Shown: one piece after another, positions 54,599 through 63,919 of the stretch
Numbering within the stretch: the stretch's first letter is position 1
Layout of the letters: the number at the start of each line of letters is the position of its first letter
Source: Robinsoniella peoriensis
Lineage (GTDB): Bacteria > Bacillota > Clostridia > Lachnospirales > Lachnospiraceae
Assembly (NCBI RefSeq): GCF_042680125.1
Contig: NZ_JBHTNY010000025.1
Length of the DNA stretch: 64,000 nt
Direction: 5' to 3' (one strand)
Notes under the pieces: generated by a model
The model's database searches: none
The model's input: only the letters and a program-made list of their open reading frames with translations
Told to the model about the DNA's origin: nothing
Made by a program: the position numbers and the translations under genes

Positions 54599-54627
54599 TT
54601 GACACCAGGCTCTATTTGTGCTAATAT
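54599..54627 (+). promoter_or_regulatory. Promoter of the small membrane protein/kup operon
   Basis: TTGACA (54599-54604), a 17-base spacer, and TAATAT (54622-54627). It starts transcription just after the UroD-like gene, separating the potassium genes from the methyltransfer gene. Confidence 0.82.
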
Positions 54628-54674
54628 GCCGATGAAATGAATATATTACATGCAAACATAGTAAGGGAGAAAAA

Positions 54675-55115
54675 ATGAAAAATAATATCTGGTCAATTAT
54701 TTTATTGATTGCATTGTTTTTATGCCTCCCCGTTCTTTTTTATAGCAATAAGCCTAAGCAGCCCGACAGCATAAATCAAAAGCTGAATTCTCAGGAGTCA
54801 GTAGTTATCGGTATGAATCATGCAATACAACAGCTGGATACGCCGGATTTTCAAAACGTTGAGACTATATTTAGGACCTGTTCAGTGGGAAATGAGGGGA
54901 AAAGTATTCAGGAGGTTTTAAGAAGCCAGAATCTTTATTTAAGAGGGCTTTGTGCACTGCTTTTCTATACACTCTTTTTATTTGTATTTGGAGGTGTCTG
55001 GGGCAGGCCTTATGTTTTTTTATGCAATTGTTTTCAATTGATGGAAAAATATATGTTGATGATACGAACGAACCATCGAAAGGATGGAAAAAAAAGAACC
55101 CTTTCTTTTAGCTGA
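54675..55115 (+). CDS. Small membrane protein of unknown function beside kup
   Basis: 146 residues, not recognised. Helix at about residues 6-24, an extracytoplasmic stretch of about 65 residues (NSQESVVIGMNHAIQQLDTP), a second helix at about 93-113 (LCALLFYTLFLFVFGGVW), and a basic cytoplasmic tail (RTNHRKDGKKR). AAGGGAG precedes the ATG. It is 27-36 bases before the Kup gene and shares its promoter, which suggests an accessory or regulatory subunit; this is inference from order. Confidence 0.7.
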   Translation: MKNNIWSIILLIALFLCLPVLFYSNKPKQPDSINQKLNSQESVVIGMNHAIQQLDTPDFQNVETIFRTCSVGNEGKSIQEVLRSQNLYLRGLCALLFYTLFLFVFGGVWGRPYVFLCNCFQLMEKYMLMIRTNHRKDGKKRTLSFS

Positions 55116-55151
55116 TTCATTCAAAAGCAGTAAAGAGAAAGGGTGAATAAT

Positions 55152-57164
55152 ATGAGAAAACAGGAGAGTTCTGCGAAAATTCCTGTAAGTCTTGGCGCAG
55201 TTTTAATATCGATTGGAGTGGTTTACGGGGACATCGGGACTTCACCGATGTATGTAATGAAATCAATTATATATGGCAACGGAGGTTTGGCACATGTGGA
55301 TGAGGAACTGATTCTGGGTTCATTGTCCCTGGTCATCTGGACGGTCATACTGCTGACTACGGTGAAGTACGTATTGATTGCCATGCAGGCGGATAATCAT
55401 GGTGAGGGAGGAATTTTCTCTCTTTACAGCCTGGTGAAAAAATATGGAAAGTGGCTGATTGTACCGGCAATGATTGGTGGAGCTGCCCTGCTGGCAGATG
55501 GTGTGCTTACGCCGGCAGTTACGGTAACTACGGCTATTGAAGGACTTCGCAGTATTCCGGCGATGCATTCCTTATTGGGAAGCGGTCAAAATAAAATTGT
55601 AGTGATAACGCTGATTATCATTGCCGGTTTATTTCTGGTTCAAAAGGCAGGAACCAGCTCGATAGGAAAAGCATTTGGACCGGTTATGACGATTTGGTTT
55701 TTCTTTCTGGCAGCGGCAGGTATTCTAAATATTTCCGGCAATCCATTAATTTTTCGTGCACTTAACCCCCTGTGGGCTGTGAAAATTCTGATCAGTCCGG
55801 CTAATCATATGGGATTTATGATTTTGGGAAGCGTTTTCCTTGCAACCACAGGAGCGGAAGCGCTGTACTCGGATATGGGGCATGTTGGAAAAGGCAATAT
55901 CTATATAAGCTGGCCATTTGTAAAAATATGCCTGATACTGAATTATCTTGGACAGGGAGCATGGCTCATGGGAAATCAGAAGCAGAGTGCATTATACAGC
56001 ATTCCCGATATGAATCCCTTTTTCCAGATGCTTCCGGAAGGAGTTCGTCCTCTGGCTGTTTTACTGGGAGCGATGGCTGCAATTATTGCTTCCCAGGCGT
56101 TGATCACAGGTTCATTTACCCTGGTATCCGAGGCAAGCCGTCTGGACTTGATGCCCCATATGCAGATATCTTATCCGTCTAAGACAAAAGGACAGCTTTT
56201 TATTCCGCTTGTCAATATGGTAATATGGTTTTTTTGTTCCATTGTCGTGTTATATTTTCAAACCAGCGAACACATGGAAGCGGCATACGGGCTGGCAATT
56301 ACACTTACGATGCTGATGACAACGCTGTTGCTGTTTATTTATTTAAAAGATGAAAAGAAACAGAAGATTCCTGCATTTATTTTCCTGGTATTTTTTGGTG
56401 GTCTGGAAGGGACATTTTTTATATCCAGTCTCAGCAAATTTTCCAGGGGCGGATATGTAGCACTTTTAATAGCCCTGCTTTTGTTTGGTATTATGCTGGT
56501 ATGGCATCGTGGAACTGCAATAGAAGCGTCTCAGGCGGTATGCTTTAATATCCGTGATTACCTGAAACAGTTGGGAAAACTCCGTCAGGATGTGGAATAC
56601 CCAATGCAGACAGATAATCTGGTCTATATTACAAAGGAACCGGAAATGGAGGAACTGGATCGTGATATTTTATATTCCATTCTGGATAGAAAGCCTAAGA
56701 GAGCCCAGGCTTATTGGTTTGTGACGATTAAAGTAACAGATGAACCGTATACCCGTGAGTATAAGGTAGAAAATTTTGGAACCGATTATATATTTAGGGT
56801 TCAGTTAAGACTGGGATTCAAGGTTGATCAGAGAGTAAATGTATACCTGAGACAGATCGTAGAAGAATTAATTACAAGTGGAGAGCTTCCTTCCCAGCAA
56901 AGAGAATATTCAGTATATGAGCCTGGTGAGGTAGGCGATTTTGAGTTTTGCCTGATACGGAAACTATTAGTTCCGGAAAGTGATATTACAGCTTCGGGCA
57001 GAGCGGCAGTATCTTTAAAATATGCGATTCGCCACATTGCAGGATCTCCGGCACGGTGGTACGGGCTGGAAAATGCATCTCTGATGATTGAATATGTTCC
57101 GCTGTTTATTAAAATGAAAACTTTACGGCCGTTAAAACGGTTAACAGAGGAGACAGGAAAATAA
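55152..57164 (+). CDS. kup: Kup-family potassium transporter
   Basis: About 670 residues. The N-terminal family motif GVVYGDIGTSPMYVMKSII is followed by about 12 membrane helices (to residue about 455), including LADGVLTPAVTVTTAIEGL and GAEALYSDMGHVGKGNIYISW. A cytoplasmic C-terminal domain (about 480-670) contains YWFVTIKVTDEPYTREYKV. It imports K+ with protons. The start at 55152 is preferred over GTG 55143 by its distance from GAAAGGG. No c-di-AMP (ydaO-type) riboswitch could be recognised in the short leader. Confidence 0.95.
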   Translation: MRKQESSAKIPVSLGAVLISIGVVYGDIGTSPMYVMKSIIYGNGGLAHVDEELILGSLSLVIWTVILLTTVKYVLIAMQADNHGEGGIFSLYSLVKKYGKWLIVPAMIGGAALLADGVLTPAVTVTTAIEGLRSIPAMHSLLGSGQNKIVVITLIIIAGLFLVQKAGTSSIGKAFGPVMTIWFFFLAAAGILNISGNPLIFRALNPLWAVKILISPANHMGFMILGSVFLATTGAEALYSDMGHVGKGNIYISWPFVKICLILNYLGQGAWLMGNQKQSALYSIPDMNPFFQMLPEGVRPLAVLLGAMAAIIASQALITGSFTLVSEASRLDLMPHMQISYPSKTKGQLFIPLVNMVIWFFCSIVVLYFQTSEHMEAAYGLAITLTMLMTTLLLFIYLKDEKKQKIPAFIFLVFFGGLEGTFFISSLSKFSRGGYVALLIALLLFGIMLVWHRGTAIEASQAVCFNIRDYLKQLGKLRQDVEYPMQTDNLVYITKEPEMEELDRDILYSILDRKPKRAQAYWFVTIKVTDEPYTREYKVENFGTDYIFRVQLRLGFKVDQRVNVYLRQIVEELITSGELPSQQREYSVYEPGEVGDFEFCLIRKLLVPESDITASGRAAVSLKYAIRHIAGSPARWYGLENASLMIEYVPLFIKMKTLRPLKRLTEETGK

Positions 57165-57209
57165 AAATAAGTTAAAATTGAAACAAATATAGTTATACAA
57201 TGAGAAACG

Positions 57210-57250
57210 GGCAAAGAAGAGGATCAATACTGTTCTTTGCCTCTTTTTAT
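57210..57250 (+). terminator. Terminator after kup
   Basis: GGCAAAGAA / TTCTTTGCC with a 14-base loop and a following CTCTTTTT. Confidence 0.85.
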
Positions 57251-57281
57251 GGTTGTAAATTTTGCTGCATACGGGCTTTGG

Positions 57282-58178
57282 CTAATCCAATAACCCCTTA
57301 CCCTCTTTATACCGTTTCCGCTCATCTCCCGGAGCATATCCGGTGTATTTCCGGAAAAGGCGGTAAAAATTAGACATATTGGAAAACCCACAGTCTTCAG
57401 CAATGTCTAAGATGCCTTCGTCAGATGTGCGCAGCATTTCCCTTGCTTTTTGAATGCGCATTTCGATTAAAAATTCCTGAAACTGCATATTCGTCACTTT
57501 ACGGAAATAGGAAGAAAAATAATTTGGACTCATGCAGGAAATCCCGGCCACATCCTCCAGTTTTATTTTTTCACAATAATGTCTTTTGATATACTGAAAG
57601 GATTTTTCCAGCCTTTTCATGGCCTCTTTTTTTCCACCCAGTAATTCTCCTGAGGCATAAGAACGCTCACAGTTTCTGTACAATATGGTGAGAATTTTCA
57701 AGATATCGGATTTGATCATTAAAGCATACCCAACTTCCCGCTCCGTGTATTCCCGGTTAATCTCGTTCATAATATGGATAATCTCTCTGGCATATGGAAG
57801 AGTTCCGGGAATTTTATTTTGAAAATTACTGCCGCGTTCCACAAAAGGCAATAAATAATCATAGTCAAAAATGCTGGTCCGATCTGCAATAAAATCAGAA
57901 CCAAAAATCAAGACAAGCAATGTCATTTCCTCACTTAATACTTCCCATCCATGGGCTTCAATATGGTTAAATAAGATAATTTCTCCTTTTTCCACTTCGT
58001 ACTGTTTGCCATTTACAAAATATCTGGCATGTCCATCTAAAATATACGTGATCTCAAAAAAGTTATGCCAATGATATACCTCCGGTTTTTTAAAAGAATG
58101 CTGCTCAATATAAGTCCTTACTTCAAAAGGTTCCGCCTTATTTAATATAGTTGTATCCTGTGTAATGATCATCCGCAA
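57282..58178 (-). CDS. AraC-family transcriptional regulator (cupin type), second
   Basis: 298 residues. A cupin sensor (VYHWHNFFEITYILDGHARY; GEIILFNHIEAHGWEV) and AraC HTH pair (LEDVAGISCMSPNYFSSYFR; IAEDCGFSNMSNFYRLFRKY). It is divergent from the methyltransferase-corrinoid-UroD fusion across a 233-base AT-rich gap and is its likely regulator. Confidence 0.93.
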   Translation of the reverse strand: MRMIITQDTTILNKAEPFEVRTYIEQHSFKKPEVYHWHNFFEITYILDGHARYFVNGKQYEVEKGEIILFNHIEAHGWEVLSEEMTLLVLIFGSDFIADRTSIFDYDYLLPFVERGSNFQNKIPGTLPYAREIIHIMNEINREYTEREVGYALMIKSDILKILTILYRNCERSYASGELLGGKKEAMKRLEKSFQYIKRHYCEKIKLEDVAGISCMSPNYFSSYFRKVTNMQFQEFLIEMRIQKAREMLRTSDEGILDIAEDCGFSNMSNFYRLFRKYTGYAPGDERKRYKEGKGLLD

Positions 58179-58411
58179 ATACCTCTCCGCAAAATTAATT
58201 CCCGCTGTTATCTGTATCTATTATAACGCTAATAATAAGATTTGTCTCATAATATTATTATCTGATCCATCGTAAGATAGTACATTCCCATCATAATAAA
58301 ACAGAGGTTATTTTTACGTTTTCTATATAAAATAAAATGGTAAAAATTAACCAAGAGACTTGTGAAATAAAGTTTACAAAACTCATTGCGAACATGTTTA
58401 GGAGGTAGAAC

Positions 58412-61267
58412 ATGATTATAATTGGTGAAAAACTAAATGGGTCCATACCAGCGGTAGCAAAAGCAATTGCATCGAGAGATGCACAGTTAATCAAAGAGCG
58501 TGCAAAATTACAGGCCGATGCGGGGGCTGACTTTTTGGATGTATGTGCTTCTGTAGAAGAAGAGGAAGAGATAGAGACACTTCGCTGGATGATCGAACAG
58601 GTTCAGGAAGTAACGGACACACCGATTTGCGTTGATAGTCCAAGTGCGAAATCCTGTATTGGTGCACTGCCTTTTTGCAAGAGACCCGGATTGCTGAACT
58701 CCGTATCACTGGAAGGAGATAAGATTGATACTATATTTCCACTAATTGCAGATACAAATTGGGAATGTGTAGCTTTGCTTTGTGACAATGAAGGGATTCC
58801 GGATTCCGTAGAACGCCGCATGAAGGTATTTCATGGAATTATGGAAAAAGCCAGGGAATACGGGATTGATCCTTCCAGATTACATATAGATCCTCTGGTT
58901 GTAACCCTTTCTACAGATGAAACAGCATTACAGGTTTTTGCCAAATGCTGCAGATTAATAAAAGAGGAATATCCGGATATCCATATTACCAGCGGGTTGA
59001 GTAATATTTCCTATGGATTGCCCGTTCGTAAAAATATCAATCAGGCTTTTATGGTGTTGGCCATGAATGCGGGAATGGACAGCGCCATTGTAGATCCGAC
59101 CAATAAAAATATGATCGGCATGATTTATGCGACTACAGCGCTGCTGGGGAAAGATGAGTTTTGCCTGAATTATATAAAAGAATTTCAGGAGAAGAAAGAA
59201 ACAGGAGTAGATATCAATGAGTTAACAAAGGACATGATTCCGGAAATGAAAGATGTCTTTTTGGCAACACAGCATGGTAAAAATAAGGAGATTGGAAGCC
59301 TTGTACAAAGCGCGCTGGCTGCCGGGTGTGATCCGGTTGATGTATTAAATGATGGCATGATTGGGGCTATGGCTGTGGTAGGGGACCACTTTAAAAAAGA
59401 AATTATATTCGTACCCCAGATGCTGTCTGCTGCCAGAGCCATGAAAGCGGGCGTAGAAGTTTTAAAGCCTCATCTGGCGACCGGAGGCGCAGGAAGTGCG
59501 GGAAAAATGATTCTGGGAACGGTGGCAGGTGATTTGCATGATATCGGTAAAAACCTGGTTGGTATGATGATTGAAAGTGCCGGATTCGAAGTAATCGATC
59601 TGGGTGTTGATGTACCAATTGAAGTTTTTATCAAAGAGATTGAAGAGCATCCCGATGTGACTATTGTTGGTTTATCCGCGCTTTTAACCACAACAATGCC
59701 ATCGCTGCGCAATACGGTAGCAGCATTAAATAATGCTCCGTTTCGAAGCCGGATTAAGATTATGGTGGGCGGTGCGCCTATTTCACAGGCATTTGCTGAT
59801 GAAATCGGAGCGGATGCTTATACAGCAGATGCTGCAGAAGCAGCTGACAAAGCAAAAGAGTTGGCAAAAGCTGGAACTGGTTCGGTACCAGTCTCTAGAA
59901 CGGCAGTTATAAAAAGCATTGCAGGAGAAGATGGCTCAGTGACAGCTGGAGCTGAGAGAGTTGAAGCTGAGAGATGTAAAGCTGAGAGTGTTGGAGCAGA
60001 AAGAGTTGAAGCTGAGACAGAGAATGTCTTGTCCCAACTGGCAGGTATAAAGTTCACCGGAGTCAGCCCGGCAGTATCCGGTATCCCCTACAAAGAAAAT
60101 ATGGATGCAGTAAAAGAAAAGTTCACAAATTACTGGAAGCATAGAAATATAGGACGACCGCTTATGTGTGTCATAGCCAGAAAGCCGGAAATGGAAGCGT
60201 TTTCTGATGGAACTCCGGTAGAAGGCGGTTATCTGGATCAGATTTGCCAGGGTAAATATTATAATATGCCGGAAGAACTTAAGTGGAAGGATATGGAGGA
60301 TAAATATCAAAATCCGGAGCAGATTGTAGCCCGTTACCGCTATTTCTGTGAAACACATGATTTTCTGGGCGAAAGTTTTCCTAATTTGAATGTGGACTTT
60401 GGTCCCGGTTCGCTGGCGGCTTATCTTGGTTCCGACATTGGATTCAAAGAAGACACGGTTTGGTTCAAGCCCTGTCTGGATAGTTGGGATGGTGTATCCC
60501 GATTTAAGTTTGACCCGGAAAATGAGTGGTACAAAAAACATATTAAACTGGTAACAAGATGCCGTGAACTGGCTGGTGATGATTTTTATGTAGATATGCC
60601 CGATCTGATGGAGAATATTGATGTACTGGCATCCTTGCGGGGAGCACAGGAGATTTTGTTCGATATGTTAGATGAGCCAGAGACTATCGGTGAACGCATT
60701 GGTGAAATTACGAATCTTTATTATGACTATTACAATCGATTTTACGATGTAATTAAAGATGAAAAAGGTGGTAATGCTTATACAGTATTCCAGATATGGG
60801 GACCCGGACGTACGGTAAAACTGCAGTGCGATTTTTCCGCTATGATGTCACCGGATGACTTCCGCCAATATATTCAGCCATCTCTTAAGGCACAGGCTGA
60901 TCAGGCAGACTATGTTCTGTACCATCTAGATGGTCCCGCTGCAATCAAGCATCTGGATGCACTTATGGAAATTGAAGGGATAGATGCACTACAATGGACA
61001 AGCGGCGATGCCGGACCGGATGGCACCTTACCGGATTGGGATGTCATTTACGATAAGGCAATCGCTGCAGGTAAATCCATCTGGGTGAAAGTATATTCCG
61101 GAAACTTCGAAGACTGGATTAAAAACGTAGACCGCCTGGTTCAGAAATACGGCTCTCACAGCCTGTTCCTGCTTTTCCCGGAAATGTCACGCAGGCAGGC
61201 GGATACACTTTTACAATATGCAGAAGAACATTGGAAGGATGTTCCGGGAACATTTTACGTTCGCTGA
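58412..61267 (+). CDS. Fusion protein: methyltetrahydrofolate methyltransferase + corrinoid protein + UroD/MtaA-like domain
   Basis: 951 residues in three parts. Residues 1-265 form a pterin-binding TIM barrel like AcsE/MeTr (IIIGEKLNGSIPAVAKAIAS; ITSGLSNISYGLP). Residues about 270-490 are a corrinoid protein: helical cap, then DLHDIG (Asp374, His376) with downstream SAL and GG, the full DxHxxG-SxL-GG cobalamin motif. A charged linker (about 500-550) contains the repeat AERVEAE. Residues about 565-951 are a UroD-like barrel (FQIWGPGRTVKLQCDFSAMM; YHLDGPAAIKHLDALMEIEG with His838 and Asp840). The three parts normally sit in separate proteins, so this could carry a methyl group from an unknown donor to tetrahydrofolate within one chain. 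AGGAGG precedes the ATG. Regulated probably by the divergent AraC gene. Confidence 0.9.
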   Translation: MIIIGEKLNGSIPAVAKAIASRDAQLIKERAKLQADAGADFLDVCASVEEEEEIETLRWMIEQVQEVTDTPICVDSPSAKSCIGALPFCKRPGLLNSVSLEGDKIDTIFPLIADTNWECVALLCDNEGIPDSVERRMKVFHGIMEKAREYGIDPSRLHIDPLVVTLSTDETALQVFAKCCRLIKEEYPDIHITSGLSNISYGLPVRKNINQAFMVLAMNAGMDSAIVDPTNKNMIGMIYATTALLGKDEFCLNYIKEFQEKKETGVDINELTKDMIPEMKDVFLATQHGKNKEIGSLVQSALAAGCDPVDVLNDGMIGAMAVVGDHFKKEIIFVPQMLSAARAMKAGVEVLKPHLATGGAGSAGKMILGTVAGDLHDIGKNLVGMMIESAGFEVIDLGVDVPIEVFIKEIEEHPDVTIVGLSALLTTTMPSLRNTVAALNNAPFRSRIKIMVGGAPISQAFADEIGADAYTADAAEAADKAKELAKAGTGSVPVSRTAVIKSIAGEDGSVTAGAERVEAERCKAESVGAERVEAETENVLSQLAGIKFTGVSPAVSGIPYKENMDAVKEKFTNYWKHRNIGRPLMCVIARKPEMEAFSDGTPVEGGYLDQICQGKYYNMPEELKWKDMEDKYQNPEQIVARYRYFCETHDFLGESFPNLNVDFGPGSLAAYLGSDIGFKEDTVWFKPCLDSWDGVSRFKFDPENEWYKKHIKLVTRCRELAGDDFYVDMPDLMENIDVLASLRGAQEILFDMLDEPETIGERIGEITNLYYDYYNRFYDVIKDEKGGNAYTVFQIWGPGRTVKLQCDFSAMMSPDDFRQYIQPSLKAQADQADYVLYHLDGPAAIKHLDALMEIEGIDALQWTSGDAGPDGTLPDWDVIYDKAIAAGKSIWVKVYSGNFEDWIKNVDRLVQKYGSHSLFLLFPEMSRRQADTLLQYAEEHWKDVPGTFYVR
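59935..60035 (+). repeat. Imperfect short repeats in the linker of the fusion gene
   Basis: Repeated GAGTTGAAGCTGAGA-like units encode AERVEAE twice and AERCKAE once, in a charged, helix-forming linker between the corrinoid and UroD-like domains. This may act as a flexible or coiled arm. Confidence 0.7.
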
Positions 61268-61282
61268 TTTTCTAGTTAAATG

Positions 61283-61314
61283 AAAAACCTCCATTTTTAT
61301 AAATGGGGGTTTTT
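61283..61314. terminator. Bidirectional terminator between the fusion gene and an AraC gene
   Basis: AAAAACCTCCATTT / AAATGGGGGTTTTT with a TTAT loop. It lies after the fusion gene and overlaps the last codons of the convergent AraC gene. Confidence 0.85.
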
Positions 61315-62145
61315 GTCCGCTTTCCGATATTGTGAAGTAGTCATATGAAATTCTTTTTTAAAACAATTACAGAAATATTCTGCCGATGAAAAGCCTACTT
61401 TTTCAGCGATGAAAGCAGTAGAATCTGTGGTATTACGAAGGAGAATACAGGCTGCATTTAGTTTTGCCCGCACCCGAAGTTCCTGGAAAGTTGTATGATA
61501 ATGTTCCTTTAATAACCGCTGCAATTGCCTTATACTCAAACCCACCATATCCGCCAGTGATTCAGGTGTGATATCAGCGTAATAAGAGAGAAATGCCCGT
61601 TCAATCATCAGATACTTTTTTTCATCCGGCTGAATATCCGGTATTTCAGAGTGTGAGGTATAGCATGGAGAATAATCCCTTGCAAGGCGTATTAAAAATT
61701 CTGCGGCAAGATGAGGAAGAAGCAATTGGCTGCCGGTTGATTTTTGCTGTTCTTCTTCAAAAAGCCTGTCCAGTGCATTCCTGGTGTCGTAAGAAAGATT
61801 TCCAAACCAAAAGTTCTGTCCGATAAGAGTCAGGAGCAGAGGATCTTTTTCAGGAACCTGTTTTTGGCTTACGGTATAGTAGACTCCGATTTCATGCATG
61901 GTATCCTTTGAATCCGGTATTTGTTCATGGGAAACACCCGGTCCGGTCAAATAAAAGTCTCCGGCAGCCAGCTGATAGGTTTCTGAATCAATATGAACCA
62001 AACCCCGTCCCTGTGTTATGGCATGCAATTCATAGCTGTCACTGCTGTGAACGTGCATGGGCATATAGGGCATTGGGCCGGAAGTGAGCGAGAGTACATG
62101 GAATTGGGTATTACCAAGGGAAAAGTGGATATTGACATCCCCCAT
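61297..62145 (-). CDS. AraC-family transcriptional regulator (cupin type), third
   Basis: 282 residues. Cupin sensor (YELHAITQGRGLVHIDSETY; GDFYLTGPGVSHEQIPDS) and AraC HTHs (LADMVGLSIRQLQRLLKEHY; IAEKVGFSSAEYFCNCFKKE). It is divergent from the GH29 fucosidase gene across 265 bases and probably activates it. Confidence 0.92.
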   Translation of the reverse strand: MGDVNIHFSLGNTQFHVLSLTSGPMPYMPMHVHSSDSYELHAITQGRGLVHIDSETYQLAAGDFYLTGPGVSHEQIPDSKDTMHEIGVYYTVSQKQVPEKDPLLLTLIGQNFWFGNLSYDTRNALDRLFEEEQQKSTGSQLLLPHLAAEFLIRLARDYSPCYTSHSEIPDIQPDEKKYLMIERAFLSYYADITPESLADMVGLSIRQLQRLLKEHYHTTFQELRVRAKLNAACILLRNTTDSTAFIAEKVGFSSAEYFCNCFKKEFHMTTSQYRKADKNPHL

Positions 62146-62410
62146 AAGAGCCTCCTTAATGCAGATGGCGGGAATGAATGTTCAAACACGCTCTTGCCTG
62201 CGTTAATATAACAATAAATCTATTCTAATACAAAAGACGCTGGAAGGAAAGACAAATAGTTTTCTAAAATTGACACCTTATTGTAAAATGACGACATTAT
62301 ATCTCAGAACATGCCGTTCATTTCCCTGTTAATTATTTTGAAATTTACTATAATGAAGCTATCAAAACAGTAATTAAATGTTGTTTTTATTTGTAAATAA
62401 GGAGGATAAA

Positions 62411-63886
62411 ATGTACGATTTAAAACCATATTTAGAGGAAATTGATAAAGTAATTGCCCGGGGACCATTTGCGGACAGCTGGGATTCACTGCAACACTAT
62501 CAGGTGCCGGACTGGTACCGTAAAGCCAAGTTTGGAATTTTTATTCATTGGGGCGTTTACAGTGTTCCGGCATTTGGAAGCGAATGGTATTCCAGAAATA
62601 TGTATATACAGGGAAGCCCGGAATTTGAACATCATGTAAGGACATATGGAGCACATAAGGATTTTGGTTATAAAGACTTTATTCCGATGTTTGATGCACC
62701 GAAGTTTGATCCGGAAGCATGGGCAGATTTATTCCAAAAAGCGGGAGCGAAGTATGTGGTACCGGTGGCGGAGCATCATGACGGATTCCAGATGTATAAA
62801 AGTGAGATTTCTCATTGGAATGCTTTTGAAATGGGACCTCACAGAGATATTTTAGGTGAACTGGACCATTCATTTAAAGAGAGAAACATGGAAACCGGAG
62901 CTTCCTCACATCGGATTGAGCACTGGTTTTTCATGGGACGTGGAAAAGAATTTGACAGTGATATCAAAGAACCCATGGAGCGGGGCGATTTCTACTGGCC
63001 TGCAATGCCGGAAAGAGACCATTACGATCTGTACAGTCAACCGGAACCTACAGAAGAATTTTTACAGGACTGGCTTTGCCGTACCTGTGAAATTATTGAT
63101 CAGTATCATCCGAAGATTCTATACTTTGACTGGTGGATTCAGCATCACACGGCGAAACCCTATTTGAAAAAATTGGCGGCCTATTATTATAACAGAGCAG
63201 CTCAGTGGGGAGAAGAGGTTGTAATCAATTACAAACATGATGCATATATGTTTGGCAGTGCGGTAGTGGATATCGAAAGAGGACAGTTTGCGGAAATGAA
63301 ACCGTATTTCTGGCAGACGGATACAGCAATTGCGTTAAATTCCTGGTGCTATACGGAAAATAATGAGTTCCGTCCAGCGGAAGATTTAATTTGTGACCTG
63401 GTTGACATTGTGAGTAAAAACGGATGCCTGCTTTTAAACGTAGGACCGAAAGCAGATGGATCGATTTCGCCGGAGGATACCAAAATATTACTTGAAATTG
63501 GAGAATGGCTGAAGGTGAACGGAGAAGCAATATATGATACCGGTGTGTGGAGAAAATATGGGGAAGGTCCTACGGAAATAGTGGAAGGACAATTCTCGGA
63601 TAGTATTAAGAAGAACTTCACCCACGAAGATATCCGCTATACGGTAAATGGCAGTTATCTGTATGCAACCGCATTAAAATGCAGCCCGGATGGGAATTAT
63701 ACCTTAAAGGCACTGGGCATCCAGGATGCCTCCAGACAGGCAAACTTTCATGGAATTGTTTTAGATGCAGATGTTTTAGGATTCGAAGAAAAACCAGAAT
63801 GGGTACGGGATGAAAACGGTCTGCATATTCATGTGAACACTGTACAGAGCTGTAAACCTGTTGTATTTAAAATTAGAATCGATTAA
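62411..63886 (+). CDS. Alpha-L-fucosidase, GH29
   Basis: 491 residues. Family start WYRKAKFGIFIHWGVYSVPA, SEWYSRNMY, VAEHHDGFQMYKSE, the nucleophile region ILYFDWWIQH (Asp240 in the usual position) and NGCLLLNVGPKADGSISPED. A C-terminal beta-domain ends the protein. No signal peptide, so it acts on imported fucosides. The start at 62411 has AAGGAGG immediately upstream; an earlier ATG at 62378 lacks a site. A TATAAT box lies at 62349-62354. It may also act on related sugars such as methylated fucose, which cannot be told here. Confidence 0.94.
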   Translation: MYDLKPYLEEIDKVIARGPFADSWDSLQHYQVPDWYRKAKFGIFIHWGVYSVPAFGSEWYSRNMYIQGSPEFEHHVRTYGAHKDFGYKDFIPMFDAPKFDPEAWADLFQKAGAKYVVPVAEHHDGFQMYKSEISHWNAFEMGPHRDILGELDHSFKERNMETGASSHRIEHWFFMGRGKEFDSDIKEPMERGDFYWPAMPERDHYDLYSQPEPTEEFLQDWLCRTCEIIDQYHPKILYFDWWIQHHTAKPYLKKLAAYYYNRAAQWGEEVVINYKHDAYMFGSAVVDIERGQFAEMKPYFWQTDTAIALNSWCYTENNEFRPAEDLICDLVDIVSKNGCLLLNVGPKADGSISPEDTKILLEIGEWLKVNGEAIYDTGVWRKYGEGPTEIVEGQFSDSIKKNFTHEDIRYTVNGSYLYATALKCSPDGNYTLKALGIQDASRQANFHGIVLDADVLGFEEKPEWVRDENGLHIHVNTVQSCKPVVFKIRID

Positions 63887-63919
63887 ATTTGGGTTTAGCT
63901 GAGTAAGGACGCTTTGTAG

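Noticed and set aside
54578..54674. Possible c-di-AMP riboswitch before the kup operon
   Set aside because: The leader is under 100 bases and no ydaO-type conserved blocks are visible.
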